A stretch of DNA of 64,000 nucleotides from Mesorhizobium sangaii. GTDB taxonomy: Bacteria; Pseudomonadota; Alphaproteobacteria; Rhizobiales; Rhizobiaceae. The notes below the pieces were generated by a model that saw nothing but the letters and a program-made list of their open reading frames with translations, was not told the origin of the DNA and ran no database searches. The position numbers were made by a program, and so were the translations under genes. Positions 33,214-41,954 of this stretch are shown piece by piece. Within the stretch, counting starts at the first letter, position 1. Each line of letters begins with the position of its first letter. The DNA lies in NCBI RefSeq assembly GCF_014207355.1, contig NZ_JACHEF010000007.1:62001-126000 (forward strand), written 5' to 3'.

Positions 33214-33730
33214 CGCAGCAGGCGCTGCCGCTGCCGCCACCAACCCCTGCGAGCCCGAGATCCTGCGTGCCGCCGACCGCTATGGCGTGCCCGCCGGCAT
33301 CCTCTATGCCGTGGGCCTGACGGAAACCGGAAACAAGGGCAGCCTTCAGCCCAACGCCTTGAATATAGAGGGAAAAGCGGTCTTTCCGAGAAGCCGGACA
33401 GAGGCCCTTGCCGCCTTCGCCAATGCCCGGCGCGAAGGCAAGACGCTCATCGATCTGGGCTGCATGCAGATCAACCATCACTACCACGCGTCGCATTTCC
33501 GCAGCGTCGAGGACATGCTCGATCCGCGTCAGAACGTTGACTATGCGGCGCGCTTCCTGGCCAGTCTCCATGCCCGCCACGAGACCTGGTCGATGGCCGT
33601 CGCCCGCTATCATGCCGGTCCCGACAACGATCCGGCGCAGAAGATCTATGTCTGCCGCGTCATTGCCAACATGGTCGCCACCGGCTTTGGAAAATGGACC
33701 GCGAACGCCCGCGGCTTCTGCAACCCGTAG
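33140..33730 (+). CDS. Lytic transglycosylase-like lysozyme of the flagellar cluster
   Basis: A 196-residue secreted protein with an SLT (transglycosylase) domain. The start is ATG 33140 with AGGA upstream; the frame extends further as a shadow of fliK. A signal peptide spans residues 1 to about 33. The catalytic glutamate is Glu62 in AVGLTETGNKGS, and GCMQINHHYH is the family middle motif. FlgJ in this group lacks a muramidase domain (see 48440), so this enzyme probably opens the peptidoglycan for the rod, as has been proposed for similar enzymes in alphaproteobacteria. Confidence 0.88.
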   Translation: MMTRRTTAAALHLLASALATICLSSAAGAAAAATNPCEPEILRAADRYGVPAGILYAVGLTETGNKGSLQPNALNIEGKAVFPRSRTEALAAFANARREGKTLIDLGCMQINHHYHASHFRSVEDMLDPRQNVDYAARFLASLHARHETWSMAVARYHAGPDNDPAQKIYVCRVIANMVATGFGKWTANARGFCNP

Positions 33731-33816
33731 GCGTACCTTTGGCTTCCAGTACGCCGTTCGCGCAGTCCTTGGTTGTCGTTTTGACTTGGCCGGAACTTGC
33801 CGCCGAAAGCATATCT

Positions 33817-33836
33817 GGTTGCAGGCTAATGCAACC
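33817..33836. promoter_or_regulatory. 20-bp dyad upstream of rem, candidate VisNR site
   Basis: GGTTGCA (33817-33823), six bases, TGCAACC (33830-33836): a perfect 7-bp inverted repeat of total length 20, 116 bases before the rem ATG. VisNR controls rem in S. meliloti, so an operator here is expected. Confidence 0.5.
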
Positions 33837-33951
33837 GGCGCGATTCCAGACTCCCAAGAAACTAGCTACAAGAAATGACGGTTGTTCAGGATTCTCGCCA
33901 GCGGATACCCCTTTTCTCACGGGGCAAATGATTTGATTCGGAGGCGGGCCG

Positions 33952-34620
33952 ATGATTGTAATCGTTGACGAGCGCGAGCTCGTAACAGAGGGATACAATT
34001 CACTTTTCGACCGTGAGGGTGTGGCCTGCGCAGGCTTCGCGCCGGGCGAGTTCGGCGAGTGGGTAAGCTCGGCGGCCGACACCGACCTGAGGTCGGTCCG
34101 AGCCTTCCTCATCGGCGACTGCCGCGACGGCTCGATCTCTCCCCGTCAGATCCGCGACCGCACCGGCGCACCGGTCATCGCCTTGAGCGAACAGCACTCG
34201 CTGGAAAACACGCTGCGGTTGTTCGAGAGCGGCGTCGACGACGTCATTCGCAAGCCCGTCCACATCCGCGAGATCCTCGCCCGCATCACCGCCATCCGCC
34301 GCCGCGCCCAGGAAGACGTCGCCTACACCGAGATCGGCGCCATGCGCATCTTCATGGATGGCCGCGACCCCGAGATCGATGGCCAGCCTTTGCCCTTGCC
34401 GCGCCGCGAGCGCCGCATCCTCGAATATCTGGCCAGCAATCGCGGCCGCCGCGTCACAAAGACCCAGGTTTTCAACGCCATCTACGGCATTTTCGACGAA
34501 GAGGTCGAGGAGAACGTGGTCGAAAGCCACATCAGCAAATTGCGCAAGAAGCTGCGCGAGAAGCTGGGCACCGACCCGATCGATTCCAAGCGCTTCCTTG
34601 GCTACCGGCTCGTCTTCTGA
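33952..34620 (+). CDS. rem: OmpR-type flagellar activator Rem
   Basis: A 222-residue orphan response-regulator-like activator of class II flagellar genes. The N-terminal receiver-like domain shows Asp7-Glu8, Asp56 at the end of strand 3, Ser79 and Lys101; I cannot judge whether it is phosphorylated, and no sensor kinase lies near. The C-terminal winged helix is at about 130-220 (LPRRERRILEYLASNRGRRV, then VVESHISKLRKKLREKL). GGAGG precedes the ATG. A 221-base upstream gap holds a 20-bp dyad. In S. meliloti Rem is under VisNR and limits motility to exponential growth. Confidence 0.92.
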   Translation: MIVIVDERELVTEGYNSLFDREGVACAGFAPGEFGEWVSSAADTDLRSVRAFLIGDCRDGSISPRQIRDRTGAPVIALSEQHSLENTLRLFESGVDDVIRKPVHIREILARITAIRRRAQEDVAYTEIGAMRIFMDGRDPEIDGQPLPLPRRERRILEYLASNRGRRVTKTQVFNAIYGIFDEEVEENVVESHISKLRKKLREKLGTDPIDSKRFLGYRLVF

Positions 34621-34720
34621 TGCAGCCCCGCGCCAGCCTCGCGCAAGACAGGATGCGTAGCCTCGTAGCCAGTGGCATCCGCATTGGAGCCAGCGGCATC
34701 CACATTGGGGAGACGTTTCG

Positions 34721-35977
34721 ATGAGCCTCTACGGAATGATGCGGACCGGCGTTTCCGGCATGAATGCACAGGCAAACCGGCTGTCCACCACGGCCGACAA
34801 CATCGCCAATTCCGACACCACCGGCTACAAGCGGTCCTCCGCCGAATTTTCGTCGCTGGTCATGCCGAGCACGGGCGGTGCCTACAATTCCGGCGGCGTC
34901 ACCACGACGATCCGGCAGGCGGTCAGCGATCCGGGCGTGCTTCAATACACGACCTCGGTCTCCGACCTTGCCGTCAACGGCGATGGTTTCTTCGTCGTTC
35001 AGGATCCGAGCGGAACACCCTTCCTGACCCGGGCCGGCGCCTTCGTTCCCGATGCTGAGGGCAGGCTTGTCAACGCGGCCGGCTTCCAACTTATGGCCTA
35101 CAGCTACGCCAACGGCGTGCCGGCGGCGACAGTGAACGGCTTCGAGGGCCTGACCCCGGTGCTCATCTCCGACCAGGGGATGACGGCAACGCCGAGCACC
35201 CAGGGTACTTACAGCGGCAACCTGCCGGCAGGCGCGACGCCGGTCGCCGCCGGCAATCTGCCCACAACCAACGCCGCGGGCGCGCAGTACACCTCGAAAT
35301 CCTCGATGGTCGCCTACGACAATCTCGGCAACAAGAAGCTGCTTGACGTCTATTTCACCAACACCGGCGCCGGCACCTGGCAGGTGTCGGTCTTCGATCA
35401 GTCGAAGGCCACCGCCGGAACGTCGTTCCCCTACACCGGCGGCGCATTGGGCTCGGCCAACCTGACTTTCGACACGACCACCGGCAAGCTCACAGGCGCC
35501 GTCAACAGCGTCAGCCTGACGGTGCCCAATGGCGCCGCCTTTTCGCTGGACCTGTCGGCATTGACCCAGCTCGGCGCCGGCTTCACCGTTTCCGACGCCC
35601 AGGTCAACGGCAACGCACCGAGCACCATCGACAAGATCCAGATCAGCAAGGACGGCACCATCTCGGCGCAGTACAAGGACGGTTCCACTAAGGCGCTCTA
35701 CAAGATTCCGCTGGCCGACGTGCAGAGCCCGGACCAGCTCAACGCGCTGCCCGGCAACGTCTACGCACAGGGCACCGAATCCGGCGCGGTCCGTATCGGC
35801 TTTGCCAATGAGGGCAAGGCCGGCTCCATCATCTCCGGCGCACTCGAGAATTCCAACGTCGATATCGCCGAAGAACTGACCAACATGATCGCGGCACAGC
35901 GCAGCTACACAGCCAATTCGAAAGTCTTCCAGACCGGTTCCGATCTGATGGACGTCCTTGTCAACCTGAAGAGATAA
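34721..35977 (+). CDS. flgE: Flagellar hook protein FlgE
   Basis: A 418-residue hook subunit. The N-terminal motif MSLYGMMRTGVSGMNAQANR and NIANSDTTGYKRSS, and the C-terminal ENSNVDIAEELTNMIAAQRS, are typical. The length and the Ser/Thr/Ala-rich middle fit FlgE. It heads the flgE-K-L-flaF-flbT-flgD-fliQ run. A short hairpin (ACGGGC 35979-35984 with GCCCGT 35988-35993) separates it from flgK and could modulate read-through. Confidence 0.95.
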   Translation: MSLYGMMRTGVSGMNAQANRLSTTADNIANSDTTGYKRSSAEFSSLVMPSTGGAYNSGGVTTTIRQAVSDPGVLQYTTSVSDLAVNGDGFFVVQDPSGTPFLTRAGAFVPDAEGRLVNAAGFQLMAYSYANGVPAATVNGFEGLTPVLISDQGMTATPSTQGTYSGNLPAGATPVAAGNLPTTNAAGAQYTSKSSMVAYDNLGNKKLLDVYFTNTGAGTWQVSVFDQSKATAGTSFPYTGGALGSANLTFDTTTGKLTGAVNSVSLTVPNGAAFSLDLSALTQLGAGFTVSDAQVNGNAPSTIDKIQISKDGTISAQYKDGSTKALYKIPLADVQSPDQLNALPGNVYAQGTESGAVRIGFANEGKAGSIISGALENSNVDIAEELTNMIAAQRSYTANSKVFQTGSDLMDVLVNLKR

Positions 35978-36004
35978 AACGGGCCGCGCCCGTGAAAGAC
36001 CCGC

Positions 36005-37459
36005 ATGTCGTTGTCCACTGCACTGAGCATCGCCCAATCGGCGCTTATGAACACCGCGCGGCAGACCAGCGTCGTCTCGCGCAATGTCGCCGACGCCGAC
36101 AATCCGGACTATTCGCGCCGCCAGGCCGTCGTCACAAGCACGGCGCCGGGCGCGCGTTCGGTTGATATCCGGCGCGCCGCCAACGACCTGCTGTTCCGCC
36201 AGAACCTCAGCGCGCTGTCGGCCTGGAGCGGCCAGAGCGCGCTCTACAGCGGCATGGATCAGCTGGGGGTATCGGTCAATGGCGTCGACAATGCGTCCTC
36301 GCCCTCGACAGCGATCGGCAATTTGCAGCAGGCGCTGCAGCTCTATGCCACCTCACCGTCCAACCAGAACCTCGGCGCCAGCGTCGTCGACGCCGCCAGG
36401 CAAGTCGTGCGATCCCTGAACGAGGGCTCCACGGCGATCCAGGATTTCCGCACCCAGACCGACGGCCAGATCGCCACGGCGGTCCACGACCTCAACTCGC
36501 TGCTCAGCCAGTTCCAGGATGCCAACACCGCGGTCATTTCCGGAACCCGCTCCGGCACCGATGTCTCCGACGCGCTCGACCAGCGCGACGCGCTTTTGAA
36601 GAAGATCTCGGACTATATCCCGGTCTCGACCTTCACGCGCGGTGACAATGACATGGTCGTCACCACTGGCGACGGCACGACGTTGTTCGAAACCATTCCG
36701 CGCACGGTCAGCTTCGCGCCGTCGTCGGGCTACACCGCCGGTGGAGCCGGCAACGCCGTCTATATCGACAATGTGCCGATCTCGGCGGGAGCCGGCGGCA
36801 ACACCAGCGCCAGCGGCAAGCTCGCCGGCCTGCTGCAGTTGCGCGACAGTGTCGCCTCGACCATGCAGAGCCAGCTCGACGAAACCGCGCGCGGCCTGAT
36901 CACGGCTTTTGCCGAAACCGCGCCTCCGCTGCCCAATGCAGCCGGTCTGTTCACCTGGTCCGGTGCGCCGGCCGTACCGGCAGCGGGCACGCTGGTCAAT
37001 GGCCTTGCCGGTTCGATTAGCGTCAATGCGGCGATGGACCCAAGCGCCGGCGGCAATCCGACGCTGTTGCGCGATGGCGGTGCCAATGGTGCCGCTTATG
37101 TCGCCAACACCGGCGGCGGCGCCTCCTATTCCGACCTTCTGGTCGCCTATGGCGACCGGCTCGACAAGCCGATGGCCTTCGACCCTGCCGCCGGGGTTTC
37201 GGCAACGTCCAGCGTTTCGGACTACGCGGCCAACTCGATCGGCTGGTTCGAGGGCGTGCGCCAGCAGGCATCGACCGCCTCCGACGCCAAGGAAGCGCTG
37301 GCATCGCGCAGCGCCGAGGCGCTGTCCAATGCGACCGGCGTCAATGTCGACCAGGAAATGTCCCTGCTGCTCGACCTCGAACACACCTATCAGGCATCAG
37401 CCCGGATGATGAAAACCGTCGACGACATGATGACGGCCTTGCTCAACGCGGTGGGATAA
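36005..37459 (+). CDS. flgK: Hook-filament junction protein FlgK (HAP1)
   Basis: A 484-residue junction protein. The N-terminus (MSLSTALSIAQSALMNTARQ, then SRNVADADNPDYSRRQ) and the C-terminal helix (VNVDQEMSLLLDLEHTYQAS, ARMMKTVDDMMTALLNAVG) are family hallmarks. It is followed by flgL after 3 bases. No FliD cap gene was found in the window. Confidence 0.94.
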   Translation: MSLSTALSIAQSALMNTARQTSVVSRNVADADNPDYSRRQAVVTSTAPGARSVDIRRAANDLLFRQNLSALSAWSGQSALYSGMDQLGVSVNGVDNASSPSTAIGNLQQALQLYATSPSNQNLGASVVDAARQVVRSLNEGSTAIQDFRTQTDGQIATAVHDLNSLLSQFQDANTAVISGTRSGTDVSDALDQRDALLKKISDYIPVSTFTRGDNDMVVTTGDGTTLFETIPRTVSFAPSSGYTAGGAGNAVYIDNVPISAGAGGNTSASGKLAGLLQLRDSVASTMQSQLDETARGLITAFAETAPPLPNAAGLFTWSGAPAVPAAGTLVNGLAGSISVNAAMDPSAGGNPTLLRDGGANGAAYVANTGGGASYSDLLVAYGDRLDKPMAFDPAAGVSATSSVSDYAANSIGWFEGVRQQASTASDAKEALASRSAEALSNATGVNVDQEMSLLLDLEHTYQASARMMKTVDDMMTALLNAVG

Positions 37460-37462
37460 TCC

Positions 37463-38506
37463 ATGACTTCAGTCTCGTCAGCCGCCATATCGAACGCCAT
37501 GCGCTCCCAGCAGATGCGCATGCAGGCCGAGCTTGTCAAAGCCACGAAAGAGTCCTCGACCGGCAGGGTCGCCGATGTCGGCCTGGCTCTCGGAGCGCGC
37601 ACCGCGCAGTCCGTCACCTTCTCGCGCGATCTCGACCGCCTCAACGTCATCATCGACTCCAACGGCCTGGTCGGCTCCCGCTTGTCTTCGACGCAGACCT
37701 CGCTTAGCCAGCTCTCGACCGCAGCGCAGTCCTTTCTGTCCGCCCTGACCACCGCGTCATCGAGCGATTCTTCCAACAGTCTCACCCAAGCCTCGGGCAA
37801 GGCGACCATCCAGCAGCTGACCTCGATCCTCAACACCAGCGTCAACGGCGAGTACCTGTTTGCCGGCACCAACACCGACGTCAAGCCGATCAACGACTTC
37901 ACCGCCGCAGGCTCGCCAGCCAAGGCGGCCTTCGATGCCGCCTTCGTCGCCAATTTCGGCTTCACCCAGGATGACCCGGCGGCGGCCAACATCACCGCCG
38001 CCCAGATGGACGACTTCATCACCAACGACGTCGTGCCGCAGTTCATGGGCCCGGGGTGGCAAGGCAACTGGTCGAACGCCACCGACCAGCAGATCGTCAG
38101 CCGCATCGCCCTGAACGAAACCACGCCAACCTCGACCAGCGCCAACAGCGCTGGCATCCAGAAGCTCGCCATGGCGGCGGCCATGGTCTCCAGCCTGATG
38201 TCCAGTAACATCAGCCAGGCCGCGAAGAACAAGATCGTCAGCCGCTCCACCGCACTGGTCGGCGAAGCGCTGAGCGGCATTGGCCAGATTCAGTCCGAGA
38301 CCGGCATCGTCCAGAAGCGGGTTTCCGATGCGAACGACCGCATGAAAACGCAGGTCGACCTTTTCGAACGGCACATTCTCGATCTGGAAGGCGTCGATCC
38401 GGCCGAGGCCGCGACCCGGGTTGCCGATCTGACTCAGCACATCGAAACGTCCTTTGCATTGACCGCGCGCCTGCAGCAGCTCAGCCTGTTGAATTACCTG
38501 ACCTGA
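37463..38506 (+). CDS. flgL: Hook-filament junction protein FlgL (HAP3)
   Basis: A 347-residue junction protein. The N-terminal flagellin-like helix (AISNAMRSQQMRMQAELVKA) and the C-terminal helix (LTARLQQLSLLNYLT) suit FlgL, and a GEYLFAGTNTDVKPI segment is typical. It joins FlgK to the filament. flaF follows after 31 bases. Confidence 0.93.
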   Translation: MTSVSSAAISNAMRSQQMRMQAELVKATKESSTGRVADVGLALGARTAQSVTFSRDLDRLNVIIDSNGLVGSRLSSTQTSLSQLSTAAQSFLSALTTASSSDSSNSLTQASGKATIQQLTSILNTSVNGEYLFAGTNTDVKPINDFTAAGSPAKAAFDAAFVANFGFTQDDPAAANITAAQMDDFITNDVVPQFMGPGWQGNWSNATDQQIVSRIALNETTPTSTSANSAGIQKLAMAAAMVSSLMSSNISQAAKNKIVSRSTALVGEALSGIGQIQSETGIVQKRVSDANDRMKTQVDLFERHILDLEGVDPAEAATRVADLTQHIETSFALTARLQQLSLLNYLT

Positions 38507-38537
38507 CAACGCTTAACGGAACGGTAGAGCCCCACCG

Positions 38538-38885
38538 ATGTACCAATTCTCCTACGCCGACATCCAGAGCACCTCCGTCGCCGACGCCAAGGACCGTGAG
38601 CGGGAGCTCCTGACCCGCTCGATCGACATGCTGTCGGCGGCGGCCGCCGCCGGCCACGGGTCGATGGCAGCGGTCGAGGCGCTGCATTTCACCAACCGCG
38701 TCTGGACCGCCTTCGTCGAGGATCTCGGCTCCAGCGACAACGCGCTGCCAAAGGAATTGCGCGCCAACCTCATTTCCATCGGCCTGTGGCTGCTGCGCGA
38801 GGCAGAGGACATTCGCCAGGGCCGCACCAACAATTTCGAAGGGCTGATCGAGGTGTCCCAGATCATCAGGGACGGCATTCAATGA
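38538..38885 (+). CDS. flaF: Flagellin biosynthesis regulator FlaF
   Basis: A 115-residue cytoplasmic protein found only in alphaproteobacteria. The sequence is helical (ERELLTRSIDMLSAAAAAGH, ELRANLISIGLWLLREAEDI). In Caulobacter FlaF and FlbT act in opposition on flagellin synthesis and secretion; in rhizobia FlaF is needed for flagellin production. Its stop overlaps the flbT ATG (ATGA), so the two are coupled. Confidence 0.93.
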   Translation: MYQFSYADIQSTSVADAKDRERELLTRSIDMLSAAAAAGHGSMAAVEALHFTNRVWTAFVEDLGSSDNALPKELRANLISIGLWLLREAEDIRQGRTNNFEGLIEVSQIIRDGIQ

Positions 38886-39325
38886 CCAACACGCTGAAGA
38901 TATCGCTGAAGCCGAACGAGAAGATCTACATCAACGGCGCCGTCATCCGCGTCGACCGCAAGGTCACCGTCGAATTGATGAACGATGTGCAGTTCCTGCT
39001 CGAAAACCATGTCATCCAGGCCGAAGACGCCTCGACGCCGCTCAAGCAGCTGTATTTCATCCTGCAGGTCATGCTGATGAACCCGGCCGGCGCGGCCGAG
39101 GCGCGCGATATGTTCCGGCGTTCGCTGCCGCTGCTGCTGGCTAGCTTCGAGGACGCCCAGATCTGCGCTGGACTGAAACAGATCGACCGCATGGTCGGCG
39201 AGGATCATATCTATGAGGCGCTGAAGGCAATCCGCGCGCTCTACCCGCTCGAACGCCGCGCGCTTGGCGACAATGACTATGTTCCGGGTGCCGCGCGCCC
39301 GCAGGCTGTGGGAGCACGATACTGA
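38882..39325 (+). CDS. flbT: Flagellin mRNA regulator FlbT
   Basis: A 147-residue protein. The start MTNTLKISLKPNEKIYINGA at ATG 38882 overlaps flaF. The central block QVMLMNPAGAAEARDMFRRS is highly characteristic. FlbT binds flagellin leader RNA in Caulobacter and promotes its decay until the hook is finished; in Brucella and some relatives it acts positively. A candidate target is the hairpin before flaA (24211-24231). The flgD start overlaps its stop by one base. Confidence 0.94.
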   Translation: MTNTLKISLKPNEKIYINGAVIRVDRKVTVELMNDVQFLLENHVIQAEDASTPLKQLYFILQVMLMNPAGAAEARDMFRRSLPLLLASFEDAQICAGLKQIDRMVGEDHIYEALKAIRALYPLERRALGDNDYVPGAARPQAVGARY

Positions 39326-39732
39326 TGAACGTGGACATGACGACGACGATACCGACTGGCGCCAACCAGACCAGCCAGCAGACCTCGAAGACAGCTGTCG
39401 ACTACCAGTCGTTCCTGAAGCTGCTGATCGCCGAGATGAAGAACCAGGATCCTACCAAGCCGATGGATTCGACGCAGTATGTTGCACAGCTCGCCACCTT
39501 CTCGCAGGTCGAACAATCGGTGCAGACCAACACCAAGCTCGACCAGATCATGTCGTCCTCGGCGCTGTCGCAGGCCGATGCGCTGATCGGGCGCTCGATA
39601 ACCTCCGCCGACGGCAAGACAACGGGCACGGTGGCGTCGGTGCGCCTCGCCAGCAGCGGCCTGATCGCCGTGCTGCAGAACGGCACCGAGGTCGCGGTCG
39701 GCCCAGGCGTCTCGATCAAGGCCGCGAGCTGA
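39325..39732 (+). CDS. flgD: Flagellar hook-assembly scaffold FlgD
   Basis: A 135-residue short form of FlgD. The conserved N-terminal core is present (YQSFLKLLIAEMKNQDPTKP, MDSTQYVAQLATFSQVEQSV). The C-terminal Tudor/fibronectin-like domains of enteric FlgD (about 230 residues) are missing, as is usual in rhizobia. It caps the growing hook. Confidence 0.94.
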   Translation: MNVDMTTTIPTGANQTSQQTSKTAVDYQSFLKLLIAEMKNQDPTKPMDSTQYVAQLATFSQVEQSVQTNTKLDQIMSSSALSQADALIGRSITSADGKTTGTVASVRLASSGLIAVLQNGTEVAVGPGVSIKAAS

Positions 39733-39754
39733 CGCTTCCGGCAGGGTTAGTCCT

Positions 39755-40021
39755 ATGAATGAGGCCGACGCTCTCGACATCGTCCAGTACGCGGTGTGGA
39801 CGGTGCTCACCGCGTCCGCCCCGGTGGTGCTGGTCGCCATGGCGGTCGGCATCGGCATCGCCCTCATCCAGGCGCTGACGCAGGTCCAGGAGATCACCTT
39901 GACCTTCGTGCCGAAGATCGTCGCCATCATGCTGGTGGTGGCGCTGACCGGCCCCTTCATCGGCAGCCAGATATCGGCCTTCACCAACGTCATCTTCGAG
40001 CGCATCCAGAATGGATTCTGA
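39755..40021 (+). CDS. fliQ: Flagellar export gate protein FliQ
   Basis: An 88-residue protein with two membrane helices (AVWTVLTASAPVVLVAMAVG; IVAIMLVVALTGPFIGSQIS) flanking the conserved QALTQVQEITLTFVPKI. It is the last gene of the flgE operon. In many rhizobia flhA and fliR follow directly; here they start 4.3 kb later, after three unrelated genes. Confidence 0.95.
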   Translation: MNEADALDIVQYAVWTVLTASAPVVLVAMAVGIGIALIQALTQVQEITLTFVPKIVAIMLVVALTGPFIGSQISAFTNVIFERIQNGF

Positions 40022-40284
40022 GCAAGTCGACGGAAGCCGTGCCGCGGCTTGTCGGCCGCCAGACCACCATCCCTCACCCAAGCACTGCATGCGCAGGTCC
40101 GTGCCGAACCATCGGGATCCTCGACCACTGCGGAATGGCGACGTGGACCGCCTCTATCCCATTGTTGGACCATGACCTTTTTCGAAAGGTGTTCGCCCTT
40201 TCAACCGCCATGCCCTACTTTCGGCAAATGATCTGAGCAAACGGATCGTCTGACGAATCGGCACGACATGGCAGGGACCCACCG

Positions 40285-41928
40285 ATGATTGACGAAAAGC
40301 CGGAAAGCGAAAGCGTTTCGGCGCTGGCGCCCTTCCGGCACGGCATTTTCCGCGCCGTATGGGCCGCAAGTCTCGTCTCGAATTTCGGTGGCCTGATCCA
40401 GGGCGTCGGCGCCGCCTGGATGATGACCACGATCGCCACCTCGTCCTATCAGGTGGCCCTGGTCCAGGCTTCGACCACCTTGCCGATCATGCTGTTTGCG
40501 CTCGTCGCGGGCGCCATCGCCGACAGTTTCGACCGGCGCAAGGTGATGCTGGTCGCCCAGACCTTCATGCTGGTCGTCTCCGTGCTTTTGACCCTGTTCA
40601 CCTATGCCGGCCTGATGACGCCGTGGACGCTGCTGGCCTTCACCTTCCTGATCGACAGCGGCACCGCGCTCAACAGCCCGTCCTGGCAGGCCTCCGTCGG
40701 CGACATCGTGCCCCGCAACAAGGTGCCGGCCGCCGTCGCGCTCAACTCGATGGGCTTCAACCTGACCCGCAGCGTCGGCCCGGCGATCGGCGGCATCATC
40801 GTCGCCGCTGCCGGGGCGGCGGCGGCCTTCGCGGCAAACGCGGTGAGCTATATCGGCCTGATCGTCGTGCTGGCGCGCTGGAAACCGGACCTGCCGGTCT
40901 CGACCTTGCCGCGCGAGTCGCTGGGTGCGGCCATGGGCGCCGGCCTCCGCTACGTCGCCATGTCGCCCAACATCGGCAAGGTTCTGGTCCGGGGTGCCGC
41001 TTTCGGCTTCAGCGCCGGCGCGGTGCTTGCGCTCTTGCCGCTCGTCGCTCGCGATGTCGTCAAGGGCGATGCCCTGACCTACGGCATCATGCTCGGCGCC
41101 TTCGGTATCGGCGCGGTCGGCGGCGCGTTGATCAGCGTCAGGCTGCGGCAGCTGCTATCCAGCGAGACGATGGTGCGCTGTGCCTTCGCCGGCTTTGCCG
41201 CCTGCGCCTTCAATGCCGCCGTAAGCCATCATGCCTGGCAGACGTCGCTCGGCCTGTTTGTCGGCGGTGCCTGCTGGGTGATCGCGCTTTCGCATTTCAA
41301 CGTCACCGTGCAGATGGCGACACCGCGCTGGGTGGTCGGCCGGGTGCTGTCGGTCTATCAGACCGCGACTTTCGGCGGCATCGCGCTCGGCAGCTGGATC
41401 TGGGGCGTCGTCGCCGATGCGCATGGCGCCGAGACCGCGCTGATCGCCGCCAGTATCGCCATGCTGGCGGGCGGCGCCATCGGCCTGCTGCTGCCGCTGC
41501 CGCAGCAGCAGGTGCTCAACCTCGATCCGCTCAACCGCTTCAAGGAGCCGCACCTTGCGCTCGACCTCAAGCCGCGCAGCGGCCCCATCGCCGTCATGAT
41601 CGAATACATCATCCGCGACGATGACGTGCCGGAGTTCCTCGCCACCATGGCCGAACGCGGCCGCATCCGCCGCCGCGACGGCGCCCGCAATTGGACGCTG
41701 GCCCGCGACGTTGAAAATCCGGCGATCTGGATCGAGCACTATCACACGCCGACCTGGATCGAATATGTGCGCCACAATGGACGCATCACCCATGCCGACG
41801 CCGTCATCGGCGAGCGCCTGCGGGCGCTGCACAGCGGCGGCGAGCCGCCGCGCGTGCGCCGGATGATCGAGCGCCCGACGACCGCGGGCACCGCGCTCGT
41901 GATGGCCAAGGGACCGATCGAGCACTAA
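40285..41928 (+). CDS. MFS transporter, EntS-like (MFS_3 family)
   Basis: A 547-residue inner-membrane exporter. About 12 membrane helices fill residues 25-410, starting FRAVWAASLVSNFGGLIQGV, with the loop motif ADSFDRRKVMLVAQ. The last 130 residues are a soluble domain (ARNWTLARDVENPAIWIEHY, then HNGRITHADAVI), as in MFS_3 proteins related to enterobactin exporters. The substrate is unknown. It lies in the gap between fliQ and flhA. Its 263-base upstream region contains a small ACCTTT-TTCG-AAAGGT hairpin (40175-40190) and nothing else I can name. Confidence 0.88.
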   Translation: MIDEKPESESVSALAPFRHGIFRAVWAASLVSNFGGLIQGVGAAWMMTTIATSSYQVALVQASTTLPIMLFALVAGAIADSFDRRKVMLVAQTFMLVVSVLLTLFTYAGLMTPWTLLAFTFLIDSGTALNSPSWQASVGDIVPRNKVPAAVALNSMGFNLTRSVGPAIGGIIVAAAGAAAAFAANAVSYIGLIVVLARWKPDLPVSTLPRESLGAAMGAGLRYVAMSPNIGKVLVRGAAFGFSAGAVLALLPLVARDVVKGDALTYGIMLGAFGIGAVGGALISVRLRQLLSSETMVRCAFAGFAACAFNAAVSHHAWQTSLGLFVGGACWVIALSHFNVTVQMATPRWVVGRVLSVYQTATFGGIALGSWIWGVVADAHGAETALIAASIAMLAGGAIGLLLPLPQQQVLNLDPLNRFKEPHLALDLKPRSGPIAVMIEYIIRDDDVPEFLATMAERGRIRRRDGARNWTLARDVENPAIWIEHYHTPTWIEYVRHNGRITHADAVIGERLRALHSGGEPPRVRRMIERPTTAGTALVMAKGPIEH

Positions 41929-41954
41929 CCGGGGCCACCTTTGGGCGACGTGCA

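Noticed and set aside
40175..40190. ACCTTT-TTCG-AAAGGT hairpin as terminator of the fliQ operon
   Set aside because: Short stem, low GC, no T run; kept only as a note.
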